Notes: generated by a model from the sequence alone, not told the origin. Positions 1-7,874 are shown, counted from the first letter of the stretch. The stretch is 15,000 nucleotides of DNA from Monoplex corrugatus (GCA_030674185.1 JAPXFY010000016.1:42642466-42657465), one strand, 5' to 3'. Program-made: numbers and translations.

Positions 1-487
1 CGTATATCAGGTCAAACTGTAATTTTCTCTTGTATTTACCCTCCTCCTCCCAGCCATGTGAACGAACTCTCTCCTTCTGTGTTTCATAATGAAATTAAAT
101 CTGTCTTCGATTACTAGACTCTCAGATAAGGAAAACTCGTCATTCTTGGCGATGTCAGTGTACACTTTGATGATCAAGATGACTGGGAAACCAAGCGCTT
201 GTATTTCTCCCTCTCTCTCTCTGTCTACTATTTTCTCTCTCAGCTTGTGACCCAGCCCACACACACACATTAAAGGCCATATAACATCCATCAACTTGTT
301 ACATCAGTCTTAGTCCGAGACCAGTTTCCTTCAAACCATTCTGCGGTGTTATTTTCACTCTATCAGATTAAAATCTGTACGCTGGAAGCAAACTGTTACC
401 CGTCTCAACCTGAAATTTATCGATGTTAAATCCTTCCTGTCTCAAGCTGTAAATCCTCTGCCCTATCTTTCAGGTTCTTCCGATCCC
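1..487 (+). pseudogene. LINE-A: endonuclease domain and linker of a decayed non-LTR retrotransposon, 5' end outside window
   Basis: Frame 1 from base 1 reads through the second half of an apurinic-like (EEP) endonuclease of a non-LTR retrotransposon. Visible landmarks in order are CIYPPPPSHVNELSPSVF (family: YRPPPS..N..), KLVILGDVSVHFDDQDDWET at 133-192 (family: lvilGDFNvH), LSQLVTQPTH near 240-270 (family: L.QhV..PTH), then NIHQLVTSVLVRDQFPSNHS, where the family has the catalytic SDH motif, and AVLFSL to 360. At about 363 the frame shifts by one and continues as VRWKQTVTRLNLKFIDVKSF in the linker towards reverse transcriptase, then HYHSILYQLLGK at 494-529. GDFN has become GDVS and SDH has become RDQ, and frame 1 has stops around 112, 127 and 274, so the copy is dead. 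The style suggests a CR1/L2/jockey-like clade, but I cannot fix the clade by eye. The minus-strand reading frame over 7-294 is its antisense shadow. Confidence 0.82.
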
Positions 488-1428
488 GCTAGTCACTACC
501 ATTCAATCTTGTACCAGCTTCTAGGTAAGCTAGTCACTACAATTCAATCTTGTACCAGCTTCTAGGTAAGCTAGTCACTACAATTCAATCTTGTACCAGC
601 TTCTAGGTAAGCTAGTCACTACAATTCAATCTTGTACCAGCTTCTAGGTAAGCTAGTCACTACAATTCAATCTTGTACCAGCTTCTAGGTAAGCTAGTCA
701 CTACAATTCAATCTTGTACCAGCTTCTAGGTAAGCTAGTCACTACAATTCAATCTTGTACCAGCTTCTAGGTAAGCTAGTCACTACCATTCAATCTTGTA
801 CCAGCTTCTAGGTAAGCTAGTCACTACAATTCAATCTTGTACCAGCTTCTAGGTAAGCTAGTCACTACAATTCAATCTTGTACCAGCTTCTAGGTAAGCT
901 AGTCACTACAATTCAATCTTGTACCAGCTTCGAGGTAAGCTAGTCACTACAATTCAATCTTGTACCAGTTTTTAGGTAAGCTAGTCACTACAATTCAATC
1001 TTTTACCAGCTTCTAGGTAAGCTTGTCACTACAATTCAATCTTGTACCAGCTTCTAGGTAAGCTTGTCACTACAATTCAATCTTGTACCAGTTTTTAGGT
1101 AAGCTAGTCACTACAATTCAATCTTGTACCAGCTTCAAGGTAAGCTTGTCACTACCATTCAATCTTTACCAGCTTTTAGGTAAGCTAGTCACTACAATTC
1201 AATCTTGTACCAGCTTCTAGGTAAGCTTGTCACTACCATTCAATCTTTACCAGCTTTTAGGTAAGCTAGTCACTATCGTTCAATCTTGTACCAGCTTCAA
1301 GGTAGGCTAGTCACTACCATTCAATCTTGTACCAACTTCTAGGTGAGCTAGTCACTACAATTCAACTTTGTACCAGTTTCTAGGTAAGTTAGTCACTACA
1401 ATTCAATCTTGTACCAGCTTCTAAGTAA
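488..1428 (+). repeat. 41-bp minisatellite, 23 copies, inside LINE-A coding sequence
   Basis: Unit starts are 488, 529, 570, 611, 652, 693, 734, 775, 816, 857, 898, 939, 980, 1021, 1062, 1103, 1144, 1184, 1225, 1265, 1306, 1347 and 1388. That is 23 copies of 41 bp; the units at 1144 and 1225 are 40 bp after losing one G. The unit begins GCTAGTCACTACAATTCAAT and ends CAGCTTCTAGGTAA. Copies 529-734 look identical, while those from 939 on carry shared variants (GCTTG, TTTTTAGG, CTTCAAGG). The first unit reads HYHSILYQLLGK in the LINE-A frame and the last runs straight into LINE-A sequence after 1428, so the array grew from the element itself. Because 41 is not a multiple of three, the frame changes with every copy. 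Each unit carries AGGTAAG, a 5' splice-site-like string. Confidence 0.97.
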
Positions 1429-1654
1429 GTATGTTCACCCACCCATCTGTGTTCTACTTGATCGCCTGTCTGCACTCTGGTTTACAAAAGCCGAAATAAT
1501 GGTATCCACACAATCTCGTAGACGTGCCGAAAGTCAGTGGCAGTCCTCTGTTCTTGTAGTTCATTCGCACATTTTCCGTGAGCATATGAAAACGGTTACA
1601 AAAACGATTTCAATAGCTAAAAATGACTATTATTCTACCCAGGTCCTTGAATCT
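1429..1654 (+). pseudogene. LINE-A: region between endonuclease and reverse transcriptase, continued after the minisatellite
   Basis: The frame starting in the last repeat unit (1409) reads YQLLSKYVHPPI, then LDRLSALWFTKAEIM, SRRRAESQWQ, and IFREHMKTVTKTISIAKNDY followed by YSTQV. This matches the usual order in CR1/L2/jockey-like elements just upstream of reverse transcriptase: LLDKHAP, then APWY..EI, then RRxAERxW, then AKxxYY. It therefore continues directly the linker that enters the repeat at 488. No stop interrupts 1409-1654, but the protein is cut at both sides by the array and by the LINE-B insertion. Codons after 1655 belong to LINE-B. Confidence 0.78.
1644..1654 (+). repeat. Target-site duplication of LINE-B, left copy
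   Basis: TCCTTGAATCT here and TCCTTGAATTT at 2154-2164 match at 10 of 11 positions. They lie exactly where LINE-A homology stops and resumes, as expected for target-primed insertion of LINE-B into LINE-A. Confidence 0.8.
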
Positions 1655-2153
1655 CATCATTATCATCATGTGCCCTGCCGCATGGCGTTGGCGACCATGG
1701 TCCTCTATATGTATCTATCCCTTGTCGCCGCAAGCTCATCTTCGACCTTCTCTGTCCTCAGGCACCCTGCAAGTCTTTAAAATATTTCCTCTGGGGGTAC
1801 CTGGTGCTTTCTGTCCCTCCAGCTTTCCTATTGTGACCAGGTGCTCCAATACCCCTTTCCTCATAAAATGGCCTATATATGTTGTTTGCCTTTTCCTAAT
1901 CTTCCATATCAATGTTCTTCTTGTGTCTGCCCCATCAAGACTGTCTGGTTTGTTTTCTTTGCTGTCCATGGAACTCTCGACATTTTCTTAGAAACCACAG
2001 TTCGGCTGCCTCAATCTTGTTCTGGCTTTGCATATTGAGTGTCCACGCCTCACAACCGTACATTATCGGTTCTATATAACATTCAAAAACTGTCTTCCCG
2101 ATGTTAATTGATAGCCATTTGTTGGTAAGAGTGCTTTTCATCTTCGTGAAAAC
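1655..2153 (-). mobile_element. LINE-B: 5'-truncated non-LTR retrotransposon tail inserted in LINE-A
   Basis: On the minus strand, starting at about 2153, the peptides are FTKMKSTLTNKWLSI, CYIEPIMYGCEAWTL, KIEAAELWFLRKC, then in another frame KIRKRQTTYIGHFMRKG and LEHLVTIGKLEG, and finally RTMVANAMRQGT followed by a stop at 1668-1666. This is the well-known C-terminal end of endonuclease/reverse-transcriptase LINEs (YGCE.WT, EAAE.WFLRR, RKRQ..F.GH.MR, LEHLV..GK.EG). All three frames are used, so there are at least two frameshifts. After the stop comes a short ATGATG-type tail (1665-1655), typical of a LINE 3' end. The 5' truncation at FTKM and the duplicated target at both sides fit ordinary retrotransposition. 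The clade is uncertain. The plus-strand frames at 1623-2038 are antisense shadows. Confidence 0.85.
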
Positions 2154-2164
2154 TCCTTGAATTT
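2154..2164 (+). repeat. Target-site duplication of LINE-B, right copy
   Basis: TCCTTGAATTT is the partner of the left copy at 1644-1654. LINE-A coding similarity starts again immediately after it. Confidence 0.8.
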
Positions 2165-2490
2165 ACAATACAAAACGCCTGTTCTCTGTCATGTCTGTCA
2201 TATCTAATCTTTTGGGTACTGTCAGTCATCTCTGCTTCCGTACCCTGTCTCCCTTCAAGTCTAGCTTGAAGACACCTTTTTGTGCACCAGTAATTTCCCT
2301 CTCGACATGCTCCCCCTCCCCCCACCCCTACCATTTTGCCTCACTGCCCTCCTGTCCTCCCTCCTCCCCCAGTTTGTTTGTGCTTGGCGCCCTGGAACTT
2401 CAGGTGACTGCTTTGATGTATGACGAGAGTGCCCGCTTTGGTTGGTTCTTGTATCAAGGTTTGGCGCCTAACAATCGTCATTATTAGTAT
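2165..2490 (+). pseudogene. LINE-A: continuation towards reverse transcriptase after the LINE-B insertion
   Basis: The plus-strand frame at 2161 onwards reads NTKRLFSVMSVISNLLGTVS, then SPFKSSLKTPFCAP, PHPYHFASLP and LFVLGALELQVTALMYDES. This fits the segment that follows AKxxYY in CR1/L2-like elements: a KxLF..sN.LLG block, a LPxxFxxFF-like stretch, then F..F..v...eV..li just before the RT core. The joining frame is one base off relative to 1654, so the element was already decaying or has decayed since. After about 2430 (ARFGWFLYQG) the likeness fades. A possible remnant of the IxNxSLxxG motif (2470-2505) is too weak to claim. The RT catalytic core is not present. Confidence 0.68.
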
Positions 2491-2941
2491 CATAATTTTT
2501 CTCATGGGGATGAGGAAGTAGTTGACGTTTTTGAAAGGGGCAAGTAATGGGTTGGGGGCAAAACTGATAAGGTGGAGAGCTGACATGATCACAATGGGGA
2601 TGACGATATCATGGTTGAAGTATGGTTGATAACGTCATGATGACTGTATGGTTGATAACGTCATGATCACTGTATAGTTGATAACGTCATGATCACTGTA
2701 TAGTTGATAACGTCATGATCACTATATGGTTGATAACATCATGATCACAAAAGGGATGACGATATCATGATTCAAGTATGGTTGATAACGTCATGGTCAC
2801 TGTATGGTTGGTAACGTCATGATCACTGTATAGTTGATAACGTCATGGTCACTGTATGGCTGATAACGTCATGATCACAAAAGGGATGATGAATTCATGA
2901 TTCAAAAATACTTGATAACGTCATGATCACAGTGGGAATGA

Positions 2942-2949
2942 TGACGTCA
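2942..2949. promoter_or_regulatory. CRE-like palindrome TGACGTCA in minisatellite
   Basis: This is a perfect match to the ATF/CREB consensus palindrome. It arises in the 26-bp array as a variant of the usual AACGTCAT. There is no nearby gene, so function is not implied. Confidence 0.4.
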
Positions 2950-2966
2950 TGATTATATATTGTTGA

Positions 2967-2974
2967 TGACGTCA
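2967..2974. promoter_or_regulatory. CRE-like palindrome TGACGTCA in minisatellite
   Basis: A second perfect CRE palindrome, 25 bp after the first and so on nearly the same face of the helix only by repeat spacing. It is followed at 2999-3015 by GTCAC...GTGAC, a weak inverted repeat. Confidence 0.4.
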
Positions 2975-2980
2975 TCATCA

Positions 2981-3284
2981 CAGCTTCTTGTATCTCTCAC
3001 GTCACAGGGAGTGACGTAGCTGGAGGTCTCTATTAATGACTGTGATGAATTTAAAACTAAGGTCATGATGACCTTACCTACTGTATGTGATGCATGTGGC
3101 GTCTAGGGTGATTACAGTTTCTGGAGTTATTTTACAAATAAAAAGGGAATGTTGGTAAAATGGTTCTATCAACTTGTGTGAGATTGTAAGTTTAATTAAA
3201 CATTCTAGTCGAAAATGCCCTACTCTTAAATTCATTTTGGTAAAATAAAATGGCTTTACACTTTGGTACTTCGTTAGTGTATGT
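2981..3284. other. No gene recognised; AT-rich intergenic sequence
   Basis: This is unique AT-rich sequence between the 26-bp array and the GT microsatellite. The only long minus-strand frame here is the non-repetitive tail of a frame made almost entirely of CA-repeat translation. I see no domain, splice-site pattern or RNA structure that I can support. Confidence 0.6.
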
Positions 3285-3377
3285 GTATATGAGAGAGACA
3301 GACACATAGACAGACAGACAGAGACAGAGTGTGTGTGTGTGTGTCTATGTGTGTGTTGCTGTGTGTGTGTGTGTTGT

Positions 3378-3409
<32 letters not shown>

Positions 3410-3453
3410 GTGTGTGTGTGTGCATGTGAGTGTGGTGTGTGTGTGTGTGTGTG

Positions 3454-3491
<38 letters not shown>

Positions 3492-3574
3492 CTGTCTGTA
3501 GTCTGTCTATGTCTCTGTGTGTATGTCAATGGTTGTGTTATCTGTGTGTTTCTGTGTGTCTGTGTGTCTGTGTG

Positions 3575-3621
<47 letters not shown>

Positions 3622-3651
3622 CTCTCTCTCTCTCCCCTCTCTCTCTCTCTC

Positions 3652-3706
<55 letters not shown>

Positions 3707-3891
3707 TGTGTTGTGTTGTGTGTGTGTGTGAGTGCGTGTGTGTCTATATCCGTATGTGATGTGTGTGTGTGTCTGTGTGTGTGTCTGTGTGTGTGTCTCT
3801 GTGTGTGTATTTGTTTGTGTGTGTTGTGTGTGTGTATGTATGTGTCGTATGTATGTGTGTGCTTCATGTGTGTGTGTGTGTTGTGTGTATG

Positions 3892-3989
<98 letters not shown>

Positions 3990-3998
3990 GGTGTGTAA
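3285..3998. repeat. Compound (GT)n/(CT)n microsatellite, about 710 bp
   Basis: GT dinucleotides interrupted by TT, CT and AT variants fill most of 3329-3998, with a CT block at 3576-3650 and a nearly pure GT run at 3908-3986. Open frames on both strands here translate to Val-Cys, Thr-His, Leu-Ser or Arg-Glu repeats and are artefacts. Confidence 0.98.
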
Positions 3999-4311
3999 GG
4001 AGGGTCAGTGTACACGAACTGTCGCTATGATGCGGGGCTATTTGTCTTGTTTAGATCTGTGCCCTGTTGATAGGTGATAATGCCATGCGGTGATTTGTTG
4101 GGTTATTTTCCCCTCTACTTTTCTTTCTCTTCACCCCCTCCCCCACCCAGCCGTCTCCTTTTTCATCCCTGCTTCTAGATTTGTGCTTAGTTTCTAAAAT
4201 GATCTTATGCAGTGAGTTTTTTTTTTTTTAACTTTCTTTCCTTTTTTTCTTTTTCTTTTTGTTGTCTTGGGTTTTGTTTTGTTTTTTTCGTCTTTTCTTT
4301 CGTTCTTGTTC
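3999..4311. other. No gene recognised; pyrimidine- and T-rich sequence
   Basis: A short unique stretch (3999-4200) is followed by T-tracts at 4216-4310 that lead into the next CT array. Nothing coding or structural is recognisable. Confidence 0.6.
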
Positions 4312-4359
4312 TGTCTCTCTCTCTCTTTGTCTCTTCTCTCTCTCTCTCTTTGTCTCTTC

Positions 4360-4390
<31 letters not shown>

Positions 4391-4432
4391 TTGTCTCCTC
4401 TCTCTTTTCTCTCTCTCTTTGTCTCTCTCTCT

Positions 4433-4500
<68 letters not shown>
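4312..4500. repeat. (CT)n microsatellite with TTTGTCTC interruptions
   Basis: CT dinucleotides run with periodic TTTGTCTC interruptions up to 4432, then a pure CT run to 4498. The long Ser/Leu frames here are artefacts. Confidence 0.97.
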
Positions 4501-4502
<2 letters not shown>

Positions 4503-4860
4503 TTACTTATATGATTAGTTACGTCGGGTGGTCAACTGTTTCTTCAACTTTTCGTTCAACTTTTTAAATTTAATGTAAGTATATCTCAGTGAAATATCAC
4601 TTTATATTATCTTTATGTTTGTTTGCCGGATTTGGGTCTTCCTCTTACTTATATGACTAATTATTCGGGTGGTCAACTGTTTCTTCAACTTTTTGTTCAA
4701 CTTTTTAAATTAATGTAAGTTTATCTCCAGTGAAGATACACTTTATACTGTTCTTATGTTTATTTGCCGGATTTGGGTCTTCCTCTTACTTATATGACTA
4801 ATTACGTCGGGTGGTCAACTGTTTCTTCAACTTTTTTGTTCAACTTTTTTCCTTCAATTT
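4499..4860 (+). repeat. 142-bp tandem repeat, about 2.5 copies
   Basis: CCTCTTACTTATATGA starts at 4499, 4641 and 4782, so the unit is 142 then 141 bp. Each copy continues through GGGTGGTCAACTGTTTCTTC, a T-rich part, ATGTAAGT, a CACTTTATA segment and TTTGCCGGATTTGGGTCTT. The third copy degrades after about 4850 into poly-T. The array begins directly at the end of the CT microsatellite. I do not recognise the family. Confidence 0.93.
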
Positions 4861-5032
4861 TTTCTTCATCATTAGAACAAAAATTTAAATGGATGTAATG
4901 TCAGCCATGACTATATTTATAAATCTTTATTTCACAAAAACGTCGCCGTAAAATTTAATGACTTTGTTTTATGCTCCTTGCCACAAGGACAAAAATGTCA
5001 ATGGCAATAAACCATTTTCAGTTTCAGTTTCA
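4861..5032. other. No gene recognised; AT-rich spacer
   Basis: AT-rich unique sequence ending in CAGTTTCAGTTTCAGTTTC, which is a short 6-bp repeat that grades into the following CT array. Confidence 0.6.
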
Positions 5033-5172
<140 letters not shown>

Positions 5173-5459
5173 CTCTCTTTCTAGATTTATTTGTTCGTGC
5201 ATTTGTGCATTTGTTTATGTATGCATGCATTTGTGTATGCGTGTATTTCTTTATTTATTTATTCATTTGTTCATTATTTTTGTCTCTCTTCGTATATGCT
5301 CAGTTTTCTTTTCTTTTTTTCTTTTTTTTTTTGTCTTTTGATTTGATTTTGTTTTTGTTTTGTTGTGTTCATGTCTGTCTGCTATCTTTCTTCTTTCCTG
5401 ATTTTTTTCCCTCTTGTTTGTTCGTTCACTCGTCTTTTCCTCCTGTTGCTATAATCTCT
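5173..5459. other. No gene recognised; T-rich low-complexity sequence
   Basis: T-rich sequence with ATTTGT/TTTATTTA repeats (5180-5280) and poly-T at 5308-5335. The hydrophobic plus-strand frames (Leu/Phe/Ser) come from composition, not from membrane proteins. Confidence 0.65.
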
Positions 5460-5560
5460 AGAGCTTACGGGCCTGACTGGCTCTTGTAAGAGAATCGTGG
5501 TATCAAGATGTAATGTCTTGAGTTCAGTCCCAACCGGCATCATTCAAACATTTTAATAGG
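5460..5560 (+). mobile_element. Possible tRNA-like SINE remnant
   Basis: The stretch GGCCTGACTGGCTC to TCTTGAGTTCAGTCCCAACC is laid out like a decayed tRNA-derived SINE head, with a B-box-like GTTCAGTCC (pol III consensus GWTCRANNC, one mismatch). The A box is not clear. This is a weak call. Confidence 0.3.
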
Positions 5561-5880
5561 ATTATCGCACTTGGAGAGGTTACCTTTGTGTCCACCGTTT
5601 TTTGTTTTGTTTTGTGTTTTGTTTTGTTTGTTTGTTTTTGTTTTTGTTTTTTTTCGTCCCATTTTCTACGCCACCTTAATGGCCACAGGAGCTGGCACAG
5701 TTTCTTTTCTGGTTCTGTTCTGTTTTTTACTATCTACGATGGTGTCGATGAGAATGATAATCATGATGCTATGGAATTCCATCTAGGATTGAGACTGCGT
5801 GACAGGACTGTATTCTACGCTTACTATCATCATATATCCTGGCGTCAATCAGGCTCGAGAGATACAGACACCTGCTGAAC
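5561..5880. other. No gene recognised; T/G-rich then unique sequence
   Basis: TTTTG/TTTG repeats occupy 5595-5655. The rest (5656-5880) is unique and has no supported coding potential. Its last ~80 bp may be the far end of the minus-strand SINE that follows. Confidence 0.5.
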
Positions 5881-6125
5881 TGGTCAGAAGATTTCAGCAA
5901 CACCGTCAATGACGTATCCATGAAGTGGATGATACTCGACTGTGTGGTTCCAGTCTTCCCAATGAGCCCATAACACGCCCAACTCTGGGTAGGAGCTGGT
6001 TAGAGCCGAAAAACCCCACAATGATATATTTTTGAAGGGACTGATGGGGATTCGAACCCACAATCTTCCAGTCGATAGTCCGCTGCATTAGCATCATTAA
6101 AACATTGGCCTGTTGGCTGTCCATA
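5880..6125 (-). mobile_element. tRNA-derived SINE, minus strand
   Basis: Read on the minus strand from about 6100, the sequence runs GCAGCGGACTATCGACTGGA, AGATTGTGGGTTCGAATCCC, then CATCAGTCCC. GGTTCGAATCC is an exact pol III B box, and the preceding ~35 bp have the spacing of a tRNA anticodon/variable region, although the A box (near TGATGCTAATGCAGCGG) is degraded. Downstream on that strand is a ~150-bp body including GGGGTTTTTCGGCTCTAACC and TGGAACCACACAGTCGAGTA. From memory such bodies are common in gastropod SINEs; this was not searched. A functional tRNA is unlikely because the acceptor-stem pairing is not evident. Confidence 0.6.
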
Positions 6126-6780
6126 CGCTCGTCATTCTGGTGATGTAAGCTTTAACGTTTCATAGGTCTTGCTCTTGTCCTCTCTCTCTCCGTTATTCCA
6201 TTTCAAGACCTTACCAACCCATAGTTGTTTGGGTTTTTTTGCGCAGGCTCAAGGAATCTGCCAGATAACAGATGGCAGATTGAGTGAAGCTTATACGAAA
6301 TTGTGTGGATGAATGAACTCCAAATTCTAAACTTCTGATGGTAATTGCTTTACTGATGACAATGGTCACTATTTGGCCTCCTATTCCATGTGTCACTTAA
6401 TACTGCTTCTGTAAGCCTTTGATCAGATGTGGTCGCCCCCCACCCACCACTCCCATTCTCTTGTGTGATGCCAGGAGCTCTTTCAGTATAAACAGTATCC
6501 CCACTTTCCGGAAATTCTGTGCTAGACATTTCCTCTTTTCTGTCACTCTCTTTGTTTCTGTCTTGTTCTTTTGCTTTTTGTCATTTCTTCCTATCATTTT
6601 TCTGCCTTGCTGGTCCATTCACCTGTATGTGTTCTGTAAAGTCTTATGTACTTTTCTCTTAGGACTGATAACTGGGTACATTGTTAAGTTCATATTTGGT
6701 TCTAAGACATGTGATGTGCACAAGCAATTTCAGTTAATTTAGGCTCGTTTTTATATGTATGTTTTAGTGTCCTTAGTTAT
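6126..6780. other. No gene recognised in about 650 bp
   Basis: Mostly unique sequence. A 107-residue plus frame (6419-6742) is hydrophobic because the DNA is T-rich, with no recognisable domain, signal-anchor logic or splice pattern. TCTGCCA...TGGCAGA at 6248-6275 is a small inverted repeat. GATCAGATGTGGTC at 6421-6434 resembles the start of the repeat at 6958 and may be a third fragment of that family. Confidence 0.5.
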
Positions 6781-6955
6781 GTTTACATTTGTATCCCTGT
6801 GTGATAAATTGGACGGAGTGGTCAACGTCAGGGGATATCCTTAGAATATGTGGTCGATTGCATTGATATGAGTACTGATGCCCTGATATGGTTCTACGCA
6901 GACGACTGGGCTTTAAGCAACAATAAGAATAACAATGACAATAATAATAATAGTA
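6781..6955 (+). mobile_element. SINE-like 3' end with AAT-type tail
   Basis: The segment ends GCCCTGATATGGTTCTACGC, AGACGACTGGGCTTTAAGCA, then ACAATAA repeats. A body ending in CTGGGC(G/T)TTAAGCAA followed by a simple trinucleotide tail is, from memory, a frequent dispersed molluscan SINE end. The frame over it that contains FYADD is coincidental. Confidence 0.5.
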
Positions 6956-7060
6956 ACGATCGGATGTGGTCAATACAGTCTCTAATGAAAGATCTGTGGC
7001 ATTTCGGTTTTCATTCCATGTGTTGTTTGTAAACTCAGTGACGATAATAATGATATAATG
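6956..7060 (+). mobile_element. SINE-like fragment (GATCGGATGTGGTCA family) with AAT tail
   Basis: It starts GATCGGATGTGGTCAATACA and runs through TCTCTAATGAAAGATCTGTG, GCATTTCGG, then AAACTCAGTGACGATAATAA. An inverted copy with clear nucleotide similarity over about 65 bp lies at 7875-7945. The trailing AAT/GAT run is a SINE-style tail. Confidence 0.5.
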
Positions 7061-7123
7061 ATAATTTAATGATAATAAATTAAATAATAATAATAACAAT
7101 GATAACGACGACGACAACGATGA

Positions 7124-7195
<72 letters not shown>
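7061..7195. repeat. (AAT)n then (GAT)n microsatellite
   Basis: AAT-rich repeats up to about 7100, a GACGAC interruption, then nearly pure GAT from 7122 to 7195. The poly-isoleucine minus frame over it is an artefact. Confidence 0.97.
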
Positions 7196-7517
7196 ATTCA
7201 TAAGGCGCTAAATCTTGATGTATGAATAAAAGCGTAAATTCTCATAATTCACTAAAGCATTCACTTACAATGACAAAAACAACTTACGGGTACAAAGGGT
7301 ATGCACTCAGAGAGGGAGCGGACAGGAGATGTGTGGGATGAAGCGGTGGGTGCATAATGAGGGGAAATCACTGCTGGACAAAAAGGTAACTCTTCAAGTT
7401 AAACTTGAAGGAAGACACAGTATGTGACTGTCGAAGAGACAGGGGAAATTTATACCACCTGTAAGGACCAGACACAAAAAAATTAATACTTTCGTGCTGA
7501 TGGCTTATCAGAGTGTA
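7196..7517 (+). other. Possible dispersed repeat following the GAT array; no gene
   Basis: It starts ATTCATAAGGCGCTAAATCT directly after the trinucleotide array. The same layout (trinucleotide array, then TTATTTGTGATGCGCATATC) occurs at 13381-13410. Later parts read CTTCAAGTTAAACTTGAAGG, a small palindrome at 7395-7415, and CTGTCGAAGAGACAGGGGAA. I suspect a decayed SINE or MITE body but cannot define its ends. Confidence 0.35.
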
Positions 7518-7856
7518 CAGTATGAGGCAACTGAATTGTAGTTTCTAGGAAGAATGTTGAGAGTTCCATGGACAGCAAAGAAAACAAACGAGACAGTCTT
7601 GAAGGAGGCAGACACACAAAAAAAAACATTAATAAAGAAGATAAGGAAAAGACAAGCAATATTTATAGGACATTTTATGAGGCAACGGAAATTAGAGTGC
7701 ATAGTCACAACAGGAAAGCTGGAGGGCAAGAGATCACCTGACCAGGAAAATATGGACGGACATGCAGAGGGCTGAGGAAGAAGGTGGAGATGTACTGCAG
7801 CGACAAGGAAGATTCGTATGAGGCAGATCATACGCCATGCGAGGCAAATATGATGT
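7518..7856 (+). mobile_element. LINE-B-like retrotransposon tail, second copy, plus strand
   Basis: The peptide order repeats that of LINE-B: EATEL, a stop, FLGRMLRVPWTAKKTNETVL, KIRKRQAIFIGHFMRQ, LECIVTTGKLEGKR, then after a stop MRQIIRHARQI ending at TGATG near 7852-7856. Nucleotides are also close to the reverse complement of 1935-2000 (GAGAGTTCCATGGACAGCAA in both). The copy is 5'-truncated near 7518 and has at least two internal stops, so it is dead. No target-site duplication was found by eye. The 144-residue minus-strand frame here is antisense. Confidence 0.8.
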
Positions 7857-7874
7857 AAGAGAGAATGCGGATGT

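Larger units (their letters stand above)
2590..2980. repeat. 26-bp minisatellite rich in ACGTCA, with higher-order structure
   Basis: GATAACGTCAT or close variants start at 2628, 2654, 2680, 2706, 2732, 2784, 2810, 2836, 2862, 2914, 2940 and 2965, giving steps of 26 bp (52 where a diverged unit sits between). Diverged units of the type GGGATGACGATATCATG recur at about 2597, 2753 and 2883, which divides the array into three higher-order blocks. Most units carry ACGTCATGATCAC, containing the small palindromes TCATGA and TGATCA. The last two units have the full palindrome TGACGTCA. Confidence 0.95.

Noticed and set aside
7..294. A 95-residue minus-strand reading frame that could pass for an exon
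   Set aside because: The plus strand of the same bases reads as a decayed LINE endonuclease with several ordered landmarks. The minus frame is its antisense.
488..1428. CRISPR array
   Set aside because: Units are contiguous 41-bp copies without unique spacers, in eukaryotic DNA, and derive from a LINE.
3074..4077. Long frames on both strands (up to 313 residues)
   Set aside because: They are translations of GT/CA and CT/GA dinucleotide repeats (Thr-His, Val-Cys, Leu-Ser, Arg-Glu).
6040..6105. Functional tRNA gene on the minus strand (exact B box)
   Set aside because: No clear A box or acceptor stem, and a SINE body follows, so it is called a tRNA-derived SINE.
6419..6742. A 107-residue hydrophobic plus-strand frame
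   Set aside because: T-rich DNA explains the hydrophobicity. I recognise no domain and see no exon context.
6850..7032. FYADDWALSN, resembling the YADD/FADD motif of reverse transcriptase
   Set aside because: No other RT block is near it, and the DNA (GACTGGGCTTTAAGCAACAA and an AAT tail) looks like a SINE 3' end. The motif is coincidental.
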